10,285 nt of DNA from Amoebophrya sp. AT5.2 (GCA_005223375.1 RXOD01006458.1:1-10285), one strand, 5' to 3'; counted from the first letter of the stretch, positions 1-7,836 are shown. Program-made: numbers and translations. Notes: a model not told the origin generated them from the sequence alone.

Positions 1-359
1 TCTGCTTCGAAATCATGCGGGAACGAAATCCACCCCGAAAAACCCATGGAAAAACCCCACCAAATGCCCCCCCCAAACCCCCCAAAAAATCCAAACGACC
101 CCCCCCCAACAGAAACCTCCCAAAGCCCCCTCGCAGCTCCTTGACCCATGCCAAATCATGCGCCGACGAATTTGCTCACTTGGGCAAAAATTTAGAAGCG
201 ATTACGAAGCGAAAGCGGCGCGGAGTTTTTCCGCCTGAAATATTTTGGATTTTTGAGGAGAACAAAAAATTTTCGGCATGCGAAATGCTTTGTTTTTGAA
301 TTTTGAATTTGAGCATGTTTGTATGGTGGTTTATCCGCAAAGAAATGATTGGATGGATG

Positions 360-427
360 TGATGGAAAAGATTTATATTTCATTTGCTGAGGTCAATCTG
401 ATGGAAAAGATTTTATTTCATTTGCTG
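360..427. repeat. Two-copy direct repeat, about 39-bp period
   Basis: Two near-identical copies lie at 360-389 and 399-427. Both begin TGATGGAAAAGATTT and end ATTTCATTTGCTG, differing by a 1-base indel in the middle. A partial relative (GGATGGATGTGATGG) precedes the first copy. It looks like a short tandem duplication in non-coding DNA. Confidence 0.8.
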
Positions 428-800
428 CTTGTGTTATAAAATTTATATTTTTTTGGGTTTTGCTTTTGGTCAAACAAGGAAAGCCAATCAAGTTTGGTTG
501 TTGGAGCCCACTGAATGAAGCGGAATGAATTTGAATGAAGCAAGCCGCCCCATCCCAGATTGGATGGAAGGATTGACGACGGACGCATGGCTGCCAGCCG
601 CACGCAGCCACGCACGCGCAGTTATCTTAATTATCGGAAGACGCAAGCACTCAGCATGACCAAGCCAGGCGAAAGCATGCGGCTAAATGCTCCCTCGAAA
701 ATCTCTAAAAAAAAAAGGAGCCAGAACTGCCGCACGCATGTGCATCAGCTTGAAATGGCGCGCCCAAATTTGTGCGCATTTCACCCACCGCCCGCGATCA

Positions 801-906
801 GTTTTAAAACTAAAACTAGAACTCATCCCCGACGTTTTTTTTTGATGCAGAACCCCCCAAAAAAAACATCTAAAATTAGTTCTAATTGTAGTTTTAAATT
901 TAAAAC
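801..906. repeat. Imperfect inverted repeat
   Basis: The left arm at 801-822 (GTTTTAAAACTAAAACTAGA and two more bases) is largely the reverse complement of 879-906, which runs GTTCTAATTGTAGTTTTAAA and on through TTTAAAAC. The arms are separated by about 56 bases that include a T9-10 run and an AACCCCCC motif. It could fold as a hairpin or be the remnant of a small inverted-repeat element; no flanking target duplication was obvious. Confidence 0.5.
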
Positions 907-938
907 CTATCTAAAAGCTATCTAAAACCTATCTAAAA
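906..938. repeat. Tandem 11-mer, three copies
   Basis: The unit [CG]CTATCTAAAA occurs three times head to tail (906-916, 917-927, 928-938), the middle copy starting with G instead of C. It is a simple minisatellite next to the right arm of the inverted repeat. Confidence 0.85.
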
Positions 939-975
939 TAAATCGGGTTAATTTGTTTAATATTTGCGGGGAACA

Positions 976-1037
976 TTTTTAAAGATTTTTTAAAGATTTT
1001 TTAAAGCCCCCCCGATTTTGGTTTTAAAGATTTTTTT
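976..1037. repeat. Degenerate TTTTTAAAGA tandem repeat
   Basis: TTTTTAAAGA-type units recur at about 12-base spacing from 976 to 1005. They are interrupted by a C7 run with GATTTTGG, and one more unit follows at 1022-1037. Replication slippage is the simplest origin. Confidence 0.7.
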
Positions 1038-1673
1038 AAGCGGTTTCGCCGATGCAAAAAATCACGTTTTTGAACACGAAAACAAGCAGCGGAAAAGTAC
1101 TTCAAGAAAAGCGCGCGACACTTTTGCAAACCAAAAGCATGAGCACAACAAGCATCCAATACTGCAGCAAAACAAGAAAACAACTGAGACGCGGCGAAAT
1201 TTATGCGCTTTTTTTGGGGAAAATTTGTCGCAGCTTTCGCCTCCGCTCGTCTCGTTGAAAGCACCATGCCGCCGCCGCGACGATTATTTAGCGTTAGCCA
1301 CTGGTGGCCACTGGGTGTGATTGTTAGGTCAGGGAAGGAAAGTATGCAAGCAGATTTGCTTGGTGCCAGATGCCATGCGCATGTGATGTCAAAGTCCACT
1401 CAAGTCACAGCCATGGAACGAAGACGAGCTAATAACGCTCGCAATGAAATGTACGGGTGACTGAATCCAATCAGGGTTGGCGCAAATCCTCGCGCTTCCT
1501 CCCTCTGTGCGGATAATTTTCGGGAAAATCAGCGAAAGCTTTTCCGTATACCGTTTTTCCTTTTCTATGTTTGGCTCTGGAGTTGTTTGGCTTTGGAGAG
1601 CCAGTGGGTTCCGAAGCATGAAGCTTGGCGCTCTATAAAAATGAGATTCCCTCCGTCCGCAAGAGGTAAATGA

Positions 1674-1692
1674 ATGTAATGTAACATTACAT
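1674..1692. repeat. Perfect 9-bp palindrome
   Basis: ATGTAATGT and ACATTACAT are exact reverse complements separated by one base. It sits about 35 bases downstream of TATAAAA. It could be a binding site for a dimeric factor or chance; no adjacent gene start supports a regulatory role. Confidence 0.5.
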
Positions 1693-1903
1693 CATGGACA
1701 CACACACATGGTCTTTCCGTCACAGCCATCCTTTCAACGCCGATCGATTTATGATTTCTTTCCGTTTGCTGCTGCTATTGTTTGAGCGTGTAATTGGGTC
1801 TGCGCCGCCGAGCCGCGGTCAATTTTTTTTGGCCGCCGCCACCAATCAGCTTCTGCGCCCTAGCTACCTCCTGGCCTGACGTAGTCTCACTTCCTTGTCA
1901 GTT

Positions 1904-1983
1904 GTCGAACAGCTTTTGTTCAGAGACGTCGAACAACTGAGGAGACGTCGAACAGCTTTTGTTCCGCCAACTTTTGTTCCACC
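1904..1983 (-). repeat. Degenerate copies of the adjacent exon end
   Basis: Positions 1939-1967 match the coding segment 2160-2188 at 26 of 29 bases. A further partial copy lies at 1904-1921 (GTCGAACAGCTTTTGTTC), and fragments occur at 1925-1938 and 1971-1983 (CTTTTGTTCCACC). On the minus strand the copied coding segment reads VEQKVFDVSS; the 1939-1967 copy would read AEQKLFDVSS. These sit beyond the predicted TGA, so they look like partial duplications of the gene's 3' end that are no longer translated. Confidence 0.7.
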
Positions 1984-2021
1984 ATCTTCAGTCACCAGTT
2001 TGTATTTATTCGGCGAATTCT

Positions 2022-2058
2022 TGCAGCTGATATGCTTTACCGAGCTGCAGCTGATATG
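2022..2058. repeat. Two-copy direct 13-mer
   Basis: TGCAGCTGATATG occurs at 2022-2034 and again at 2046-2058, a 24-base period, in the 3' flank. Confidence 0.8.
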
Positions 2059-2137
2059 ACTCATCGCTGAGCAGCCATTTCATGTTTTGCGCTCGCTGGT
2101 TGATGATGAAGGGGGGAAAGCCTTATAGGCTTAAATG

Positions 2138-3319
2138 TCAGTTGTTATTGTTTACCAAGGAGGAAACGTCGAACACCTTTTGTTCCACCAGCAGCCCCTC
2201 CGCTTCGGGGGTAAGCTTCCACTTATCGGGCAGCAACAGCCGGCGAAGCGTCCCGACCCACTGCTGGTGCGTCTTGTAGTTGCTCTTGCTCGGAAGATTT
2301 CCAGTTTCTTTCCCACTCGCAAGCCGCGCAAAGATATACTGCTCACCCGAAAACAAAACCTGGAGAATCCGATGAAATCAAGATAGTCAGACTCAGAAGA
2401 TCCTATTCTGTTAGATTTGATGCTTGACTGAAATCGATGCTGGATTTTTTCCCTGCTCCCGCTGAAGACCCGATCGTGGACCGAGTAACATGAGGACGTC
2501 GCCTAGTGCACCCGCTTCAACAGGGCGGGGCGCTTGGTAGTCACACTCCCGGTCCCGCACAAGTCAGGTCAAGTCAGGGAGGCTGAGCCACACAACAGGA
2601 GCCAAAAATACGGCTTGTGGTTGCGCAACACACTGCATAGTCTTAGAAGTCGAGACTGACACTGGGTGACGAAAGAATCAATAAGTCTAACTATAGCAAT
2701 CACTGGGCTGCGCCTGCGGCTGTTGGGGCAGGTAGAAACAGACGAAGAGAAGCACCCTAGCACGTAGAGTCTGAGTCGATGAGTGAGCTTTCAAGAAAAA
2801 TAGTATAAACAAAGCTTATCTGCAAAATACGATTTCGAATCCCACTCCCTCCCGTTCTGGCGGCGTGTCCCGCTGCGGAGGTACTTCTGGGGTAGTCATG
2901 TGCGTGTGCGTGTAGTTGATCTGCGCGATGTCTTTCAGTGGTATTTTGTTTTTTTCGCCGCGCAGCGCCAGCGGGATGCTAGAACTACTAGAAGTACCAG
3001 GTGGATGGTGCCTACCGCAACATGAGGTCCAGCAAAAACTTGTCGATTTCTGGTGGTGAAAGTCTTCTTGGTGCCGGAAAACTTGGCTCCCGACCTCGCT
3101 CTCGGAGTACTCCAAGTAAGCGGCACCGCGCTCCGTAAACCCGAGCCGCAAAAAAACCACCAGAGCAGAAGGCGCGATGTTGTCGCCGGAGGCCGTCGTC
3201 GTTGTGGTTGTCGTCCCTCGTTGCCGCGGCTCCCCGCCTCGGCTGGTTGATGTAGTTCTATCGAGAGAATTCACTCTGCGTACGGTATCAATCGAGCCCA
3301 GTCGTGAAAAATAATTCAT
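2138..3319 (-). CDS. PH-domain protein, two exons (2831-3319 and 2138-2359)
   Basis: Splicing 2831 to 2359 in phase 0 gives 236 residues if translation starts at the ATG at 3317-3319. An N-terminal Ser/Thr/Arg-rich stretch of about 55 residues (seven Thr in a row) precedes a PH-like fold. The fold shows paired strands (ALVVFLRLGFTERGAAYLEY), an inserted Ser/His-rich loop, a strand KIPLKDIAQI, then GFEI joined by splicing to VLFSGEQYIFARLAS, and the closing amphipathic helix HQQWVGTLRRLL with the invariant PH tryptophan. PH domains typically bind phosphoinositides or protein partners at membranes; ligand residues cannot be judged here. The tail ends VFDVSSLVNNNN. Instead of starting at 3319, these exons may be the 3' end of the gene at 3572-6234, through a phase-compatible acceptor just before 3237. 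Confidence 0.6.
2360..2830 (-). other. Intron, 471 nt, splitting the PH domain
   Basis: The donor ATC|GTATTTT follows the codons for GFEI. The acceptor TTCTCCAG|GTTTTG precedes VLFSGEQ. Both are phase 0, and joining them restores a continuous PH strand pair. The frame is closed by TAA just past the donor. The intron contains CAAGTCAGGTCAAGTCAGG near 2560-2578. Confidence 0.6.
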
Positions 3320-3571
3320 CTAAACATCCATCGCCGTGAGTGCGGTGGCGACGCGGCTCCTGTTGCTAGAGGAAGCAGCTTCGCTTGGGTGGAAATGGAA
3401 TGAAGACGAGGGCGTCCTCCTCATTCCTACGTTACCGGTCTACTTGCGGAGGAGATTCAGGTCGAGGTCGCTCAACAAGTATTTTTAAACGGATAGGCAC
3501 AGATAGATTCCGAAGATAGTAATAAAATCTTGCCACTGCCACTGGATAGCGTTTCTTTGAAGGATACTTAC

Positions 3572-4093
3572 TCTTACGCAGCATACAAACATTCCGGGCA
3601 TATTTTCTTTCAGGGGTTTCGGAGTTCTTGTGGTTCGACAGGTGCTTTGGCTTTGCTCGGTCGCTCCCGCGAAGTGCGCGCAGGAATGCCGACATGTCTA
3701 GGCCCCCCACAGCAGCTCCACTCCCTCCTGACTTGACCTGACCGCGCGCCCTCGACTCTTCCCTACTGCCGCCGCGAAAACCCTCTCTGACCATCACGCA
3801 CACGGCCCCGCGGCAAAGCGCGAGGAGTCGGAGGGCGGCTGCGTTGTTGGTCCCCGGTTGCTGTTCTGGGAAGTGATTGTCCTTGGAGGCCGCCTGACGA
3901 GGCTCCCGAGGTCGTGCACCTGCCGGTTCTACAACTTGGATCACCGCGGCAGGGACTTCTTCATCACCTCCAGCCGGCGCTTCGCGATTGTTTTTCTCGT
4001 CCTGTGGAGCAGTCGCGACTCCTGTTGCGCTTGCGCGCCTCGATGCGGTTGCTGGGCTCGGAGAGGCCGTTGCGGCCTGGGCCACGCAGGAAA
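3572..4093 (-). CDS. Ala/Arg-rich exon of multi-exon gene
   Basis: The acceptor TATCAAACAG|TT is phase 1 and matches the phase-1 donor of the exon at 4305. The exon encodes about 174 residues, Ala/Ser/Thr-rich at first (AQAATASPSPATASRRA), then mixed with Glu/Pro-rich segments, and ending basic (KYARNVCMLRK). No domain is recognised; it looks like a disordered linker. The end is marked by overlapping donors GTAAGA and GTAAGT six bases apart, both phase 1. If neither is used, the frame runs on to a TAG at 3432-3434, so this could be the last exon of a gene separate from the PH exons. Confidence 0.5.
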
Positions 4094-4304
4094 CTGTTTG
4101 ATAAAGTCAGTTCTGATTCGATGCAGCTATGCAGGAAAGAAGAAGCAGCGACGCGAATGTACAAGAACTTTTCCAAGCAAAATAGCCTTCTGCAACTACA
4201 CATCGATGGATTTAAACGAGCAGTCCGTCGTCCAAGTTGGCTCCCTACTCCTGCGTTTTAGTTATGTCGACGCCACTTTAATATTCCAACTTGAATCTCT
4301 ATAC

Positions 4305-4901
4305 CGGCGTTTGCAGGCTTTGTGATGGAGAAGCGCGACTCCGCGGGTGAGCGCGGTGGTCTGACGGCCAACATCACTTCCTGCTTGTGAAGATACAACT
4401 CATTCGTATCGACTTGAGCCGGGGCATCGACTTGAGCCGGAAGCTCGCCTGCTCGCGGCTGTTCATCTTCCCAAGCTCCTGCCCGGGACGACGAAGCGGG
4501 CTCAGCACGACGGAGTTCGTCTCGTAGTTCTGCTCCCGGCGTCTCCCCCCGTATCACCGAGTTCTCGAAACAATTCTCGTCCAAACCTTCGCCGAGCAAC
4601 TGCAAATCTGCATATTCCACTACTTCCTCTGGAGGATCTTTTTCTGGCCCCAGACCTGGATCTCCGCGGTCCTCTGGGGGAACCTCCTCCTCGTCCTGAA
4701 GGTCATCAGTACTGTGGTGGTCATCGACGGTGGAGTGCCGGAGGCGCGCTTCCGGGCCCACCAGACGATGGTGCACGACGCTGGGCTCTTCCTCGCGGCT
4801 CTCGGTCTTCACCTCCGATCTGCTTTTGCTAGCACCTCCTTGTAGAGGAGCACTTTCGAGGAAGGCGGCGATCGTCGAATCGCTTACAACTAGTATAGAG
4901 C
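4305..4901 (-). CDS. Acidic low-complexity exon of multi-exon gene
   Basis: The frame is open from 4920, and the most likely acceptor is CCCCGCAG|GC at 4902. About 198 residues begin with a hydrophobic, possibly structured stretch (SILVVSDSTIAAFLESAP). A Glu/Asp/Pro-rich region follows, with DEEEVPPEDRGDPGLGPEKD and a two-copy PAQVDA/PAQVDT repeat. The exon ends in SRFSITKPANA before the donor CCG|GTATAG, in phase 1. No family is recognised. Charge and composition suggest a flexible acidic region. Splice phases agree with the flanking exons. Confidence 0.5.
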
Positions 4902-4945
4902 CTGCGGGGGCTACTTGTTTTTACCCATTGGTCATCGTCTTCAAC

Positions 4946-5015
4946 AAGGAAGAGTAAGAACAGCATCAACTTCAACCCACTCTACAACTTTATTTATAAT
5001 CTCAGAGATTTTACT
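4946..5015 (-). CDS. Candidate 70-nt internal exon
   Basis: This small exon is inferred from phase. The 5158-5527 exon ends in phase 0 and the 4305-4901 exon starts in phase 1, so something must convert between them. The segment after TTGCTAG at 5016 reads as a helix-like peptide (SKISEIINKVVEWVEVDAVL) and ends in phase 1 at CTT|GTTGAAG. The donor is weak and the intron after it would be only 44 nt. An alternative is a different donor for the upstream exon. Confidence 0.35.
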
Positions 5016-5157
5016 CTAGCAACTACTCATCGATCTGCAGCACTCTTCACCAGGGTCTGGAGACACAGAGATCAAGGCCGAACGTCAACAGCCAACGAGC
5101 GCTTGTACAACTACAATCGAGGGAGACTACGACCGGAACTACACGGCTCGTTCTTAC

Positions 5158-5527
5158 CCAGAAAGATGATGAATGAAAATGAGTGTGTTCCTTTTCTTTT
5201 TGTAGCCCAGGCCTCGCTCCTAAATTGCGGTCGACGTCGACGGGGTGGGCGTTGGCATCAAGAAGTAGTAGATCGGGCACTTCTTTTGGCGCCTTCTCGT
5301 CTGCTGCTGCTCCACCGCCTTCCGGCTCCTGGGCAGCGTGGTTTTGCTTTTCTCCTGCAGCCCGTTTGGAATAATCTAGAGAAGGAGGTGGAATAATCTG
5401 GAGAAGACGTCGATCGTCGGCCGCGGCGGGATAGACCAAGTGCGGCGCAGCTGGCATCCCATCGCCCGATAGCGCCGCACCAGCTCGTTCGAGCCGCCCT
5501 CCGTACAGGCTCGGGCTGGTGTTCGCG
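5158..5527 (-). CDS. Ala/Pro-rich exon of multi-exon gene
   Basis: The acceptor TAACTGGCAG|C at 5528 is in phase 2, matching the donor of the exon at 5667. The 123 residues include a Ser/Gly/Ala-rich start, a Pro-rich segment (LLQIIPPPSLDYSKRA), a Gly/Ala/Glu-rich stretch and a Leu/Asp-rich part (VPDLLLLDANAHPVDVDRN). They end HSSSFW at a strong donor GG|GTAAGA. No domain is recognised. The frame continues to a stop at 5047 if the donor is not used, but the downstream translation loses coding character. Confidence 0.5.
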
Positions 5528-5666
5528 CTGCCAGTTAAACTCCTCCGTTCCCGCTCGGAAGACGTGGTAAAGGGGTGGAACAAAAAGAGTGAGCGCCCGA
5601 TGGAACAAATAGAAGAACCCGCATTAATATTCTTGTCACGCGATAGGTCGAGTCCACTGCAGCTAC

Positions 5667-5895
5667 CTCAAAACATCTTTACCATATTTATTAGCCAGAC
5701 CTCCCGCGTCGGCGAATGTGGAGCGAGCCAAACCCAAAGAGCCACCCATCAGAAAACCTACCGCAACGACCCGCAGCCAGAAGCGAGCAGCACCTTCGGG
5801 AGGACGTGCCATCTTGAATCGTGATGTCACTACCTCCTTGTGCTTCAGCTTGTCACGGAGGTGAACATCTCCAGAGAAGACAGCCCTTTCAACAT
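5667..5895 (-). CDS. Membrane-helix exon of multi-exon gene
   Basis: The exon reads VERAVFSGD, then VHLRDKLKHKEVVTSRFKMA, then a hydrophobic helix FWLRVVAVGFLMGGSLGLA and a Gly/Ala-rich loop ending GKDVL. Basic residues before the helix and small residues within it suggest a single membrane span or signal anchor. The 5' border is TCTCTAGAG|AT at 5896, in phase 1; an alternative acceptor 27 bases further in (5869) would remove VERAVFSGD. The donor is TTGAG|GTAGCT, in phase 2. The ATG at 5810-5812 could start a shorter protein, but the frame is open and coding-like upstream of it, so I favour an internal Met. The family is not recognised. Confidence 0.55.
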
Positions 5896-5913
5896 CTCTA
5901 GAGAAGACAGCCC
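5864..5913 (-). repeat. 27-bp tandem duplication across a 3' splice site
   Basis: Copies at 5864-5886 and 5891-5913 differ at one base. On the minus strand each reads GGGCTGTCTTCTCT[AG]GAG then ATGTT. Each copy supplies a pyrimidine tract and an AG followed by AT, so both could act as acceptor in the same phase. Confidence 0.85.
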
Positions 5914-6032
5914 GACCCTGGCCGACGCCGACTGGTCAGGTCAGGGTGGACGAGGTAACACAACCCACACGCACACGGTTGGCCCAGCGCCGACAGAAAC
6001 AAGACTAGTTCTAGTACGTAGAGTGAGCTCAC

Positions 6033-6234
6033 ATTTTTTGGTACGACCCTTAAGTGTAGTCGTCGCGACGAGGCCCAAGCGGCCGCCCGTCCTCCCCTTG
6101 TACAGGTCAGCTTTCTTGAACTGGTAGTGCGCCGGCTTTCGCTCCCGGCTTTTCTCCATGCGTCGCAGGTGCGCACATTTCGCCGCTTTGCCCCGCACAG
6201 TTATGCACGGCCCAATGATGAAGCGAGCATACAA
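6033..6234 (-). CDS. Basic N-terminal-side exon of multi-exon gene
   Basis: The exon is open from an acceptor ATGAAAG|TTG at 6235, just after an in-frame TGA, to the donor AAT|GTGAGC, which is phase 1 and matches the next exon. The 67 residues are strongly basic: LRRMEKSRERKPAHYQFKKA, then DLYKGRTGGRLGLVATTTLK and GRTKK. The mix of Lys/Arg with conserved-looking Gly resembles nucleic-acid-binding or organellar proteins in general, but I cannot name a family. Upstream exons must exist or the start is non-ATG; an internal ATG lies in LRRMEK. Confidence 0.5.
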
Positions 6235-6413
6235 CTTTCATCGATAGCTAGAAGTAAGTTGTACAAATCTATAAATCTATCAACTGTTGGCCAGACGGCG
6301 CGACCACAGCGACCGCCCCGTGAGCTGTGGGGTTCGCTGGTAAAACTCACCCCAAACGAACCCCGCAGGTCACGAGAACATCAATCAAAGCCGTACAGCG
6401 ACCTCATCGATCA

Positions 6414-6485
6414 AAGCTGCCGCACGAAGAGGACAAGCCTCTCGCTCTTGCACAGCTCACGCGCCTTGACCTTCTTTTCCTCTAC
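6414..6485 (-). CDS. Candidate small Lys/Arg-rich exon
   Basis: After an acceptor GTACTAAACAG|GTA, the frame reads VEEKKVKARELCKSERLVLF and VRQL before TGA at 6411-6413. Helix-like charge spacing and the upstream ACTAAAC (branch-point-like) support an exon. Possible donors are GTGAGC or GTGCGG inside it. How it joins the exon at 6033-6234 was not resolved. The remainder of 6235-6413 shows only short frames, including a 60-residue one, that I cannot rank. Confidence 0.25.
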
Positions 6486-6623
6486 CTGTTTAGTACAACT
6501 TTCGTATATCTATCAGTCCTCGCTAACGCTATCACATAGCTCGCAGTCACTTCACAGCTATGGGCAGCTGCATCAGTCATAACTGGCAGCGACGCTTTAT
6601 TGTTGTTATACTGAGTTTGACAG

Positions 6624-6920
6624 TCACTGGCTTCTTGCGCGGGGGTAACAGAGCCGCGGGTCGACGAAGCTCCTGTTGCTGGCACTAGTGAGAGCTTGTT
6701 CATCTCGCGGAGCACGTCCTCTTCCGGCCACCGCACGGGCCTGCCGACAAGGAAAGTAGAAGTAGAACTCGTCGACGTCGGGTGCTCGAGGAAGGGCCCA
6801 CTTGAACGACGCGCGGCTCGCGGACGGGTCCGCGTCCTCGTCCCTCCCGAGCCGCCCGAACGTCCCCGAATTCGAGGATATATCGGACCGAACTGAAGCA
6901 GTCTGAGACGCACCAGAATA
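6624..6920 (-). CDS. Coding-like block, frame uncertain
   Basis: Two minus-strand frames compete. One (98 residues, 6624-6920) contains FKWALPRAPDVDEFYFYFPC, with acidic-aromatic character. The other (open 6482-6913) contains GRPVRWPEEDVLREMNKLSL followed by Ser/Thr/Ala-rich sequence. An intron switching between them is possible. A CTCAG acceptor at 6905 precedes the first frame. Nothing matches a family I know. It may be the 5' part of the multi-exon gene to its left or a separate gene. Confidence 0.3.
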   Translation of the reverse strand, partial: YSGASQTASVRSDISSNSGTFGRLGRDEDADPSASRASFKWALPRAPDVDEFYFYFPCRQARAVAGRGRAPRDEQALTSASNRSFVDPRLCYPRARSQ

Positions 6921-7233
6921 TCAACCCTTCAGCCTTCTATCAGCTAGTATGACCACGATGAATAGTAAGAACCCGTGATTCGAATTCGATATGATTATAC
7001 TTATGTTTCTTTCGAATTCGATTGCCCGTGAATTACAGAAGTGACCTTCGATAAAAAATTCGGAGTGCCGACGAGGACTTCATCATCTTCATCTCGTCCC
7101 GGTGATCCTTACAAGACTCGATTTATTTTTTACTAGGCCGACAAGGAGCTTCTGCTGCAGCTACCTATTTTTACAAAAAGCGTCGACTGAGAAAATCGAC
7201 GGACGAGCGCCGGCAAGGAAGTGCTTCTACTAT
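6921..7233. other. AT-richer spacer, no gene seen
   Basis: Stops occur in all frames. Repeated words TTCGAATTCGAT (6979-6990 and 7011-7022) and CCCGTGATT/CCCGTGAATT (6972-6980 and 7025-7034) form a loosely mirrored pair around 6990-7010. No other structure was noticed. Confidence 0.5.
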
Positions 7234-7836
7234 CTAACTTCTACTTCTGATTCGGTCTTTGTTTCCCCTTAATAAAGAGGAGGAAAGCCCGGTGTCGACG
7301 GCCGCCGGCACGTTGGCGTATCTCGGGGCGGCGACGACGCGCACAGGCGTGCCGTAACGCCAATCTTGCTCCGAGAACAGGTCGATGCGGATTTTTCGCG
7401 GACGCACTACCGCAGAACGATCGGCTACTTCTTCTGCAGGTCCGGGGGAGGCAGCTACTTCTCGGTTCTTTCTCTGTCCTATTGCTATTTTGTCTTTCCG
7501 TCCACCAGGTGCGAACACGAAGCTCCTCGTCGTCCGTTGGCTTCGCGTGCGCCGCTGCCTCGGCGTGCTCCTCGTGCTGGAAACAACGAGCCGAGCCGCC
7601 GGAGGACTGCGACTGTGACTGTCACTGTGCGGCCCCCGCGCGGAGTTGTGCCACGAGCTGGTGGCGAGCTTATCATGGGGCGCGTCGTGCTCGCGTGGGG
7701 CCTTTTTTTCATCTCGAGCAGGAAGATCTGCATCGTACAGCTGGATGCGAGCAGTGGCGAGATGACCCCGCTGCCGGGCCACATGCAGCGCCGCGCTCGT
7801 CGTCGCGCTCTTGTTCGCCTCCTCCGCGGCGCGCAT
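7234..7836 (-). CDS. Hypothetical protein, Arg/Ala/Ser-rich
   Basis: A 200-codon open frame begins at an ATG in AAAAAGATG (7834-7836) and is open upstream to 7920 without a stop. It starts with a charged helix (MRAAEEANKSATTSAALHVA), passes through a low-complexity Ser/Arg/His middle, and ends with the most protein-like part: KIRIDLFSEQDWRYGTPVRV then VAAPRYANVPAAVDTG. The upstream open part (TYSYFVVYYKK) is aromatic and might continue the short membrane segment at 7947-8012 after splicing, but no phase-compatible strong splice pair was found. The middle could hide an intron, since another frame there reads HEEHAEAAAHAKPTDDEEL. The family is unknown. Confidence 0.35.
   Translation of the reverse strand: MRAAEEANKSATTSAALHVARQRGHLATARIQLYDADLPARDEKKAPREHDAPHDKLATSSWHNSARGPHSDSHSRSPPAARLVVSSTRSTPRQRRTRSQRTTRSFVFAPGGRKDKIAIGQRKNREVAASPGPAEEVADRSAVVRPRKIRIDLFSEQDWRYGTPVRVVAAPRYANVPAAVDTGLSSSLLRGNKDRIRSRS

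Larger units (their letters stand above)
1..1650. other. Low-complexity non-coding region
   Basis: I see no credible gene here on either strand. The sequence is rich in homopolymers (runs of C, A and T), GCATGC-like words and short repeats. The open frames present translate to Pro/Lys/Arg- or Ser-rich strings without domain character, and several overlap one another in different frames. A TATAAAA word lies at 1634-1640, but nothing downstream of it looks coding on the plus strand. The texture differs clearly from the GC-balanced, exon-bearing sequence to the right. It could be intergenic DNA, a decayed mobile element, or an assembly junction. Confidence 0.6.
1693..2137. other. Gene-free 3' flank of the PH-domain gene
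   Basis: This stretch lies just past the stop codon of the minus-strand PH-domain gene. It contains repeated fragments related to the last coding exon (1904-1983), a two-copy 13-mer (2022-2058) and an interrupted palindrome AAGCCTTATAGGCTT (2118-2132). I see no independent gene. Confidence 0.55.

Noticed and set aside
15..299. Pro/Lys-rich 94-codon plus-strand frame at the left edge
   Set aside because: It is translated from homopolymer runs; no domain character, and it overlaps another frame on the other strand.
2118..2132. AAGCCTTATAGGCTT as a terminator-like hairpin
   Set aside because: The stem is only about five pairs, and bacterial-type termination is not expected in this eukaryotic context.
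4415..4441. Repeated CTTGAGCC, resembling the end of the dinoflagellate spliced leader in reverse
   Set aside because: It is the coding repeat PAQVD on the minus strand; the rest of the leader sequence is absent.
5840..6127. Plus-strand frame with a NISREDSP repeat
   Set aside because: The repeat is explained by the 27-bp duplication, and the minus strand carries phase-consistent exons.
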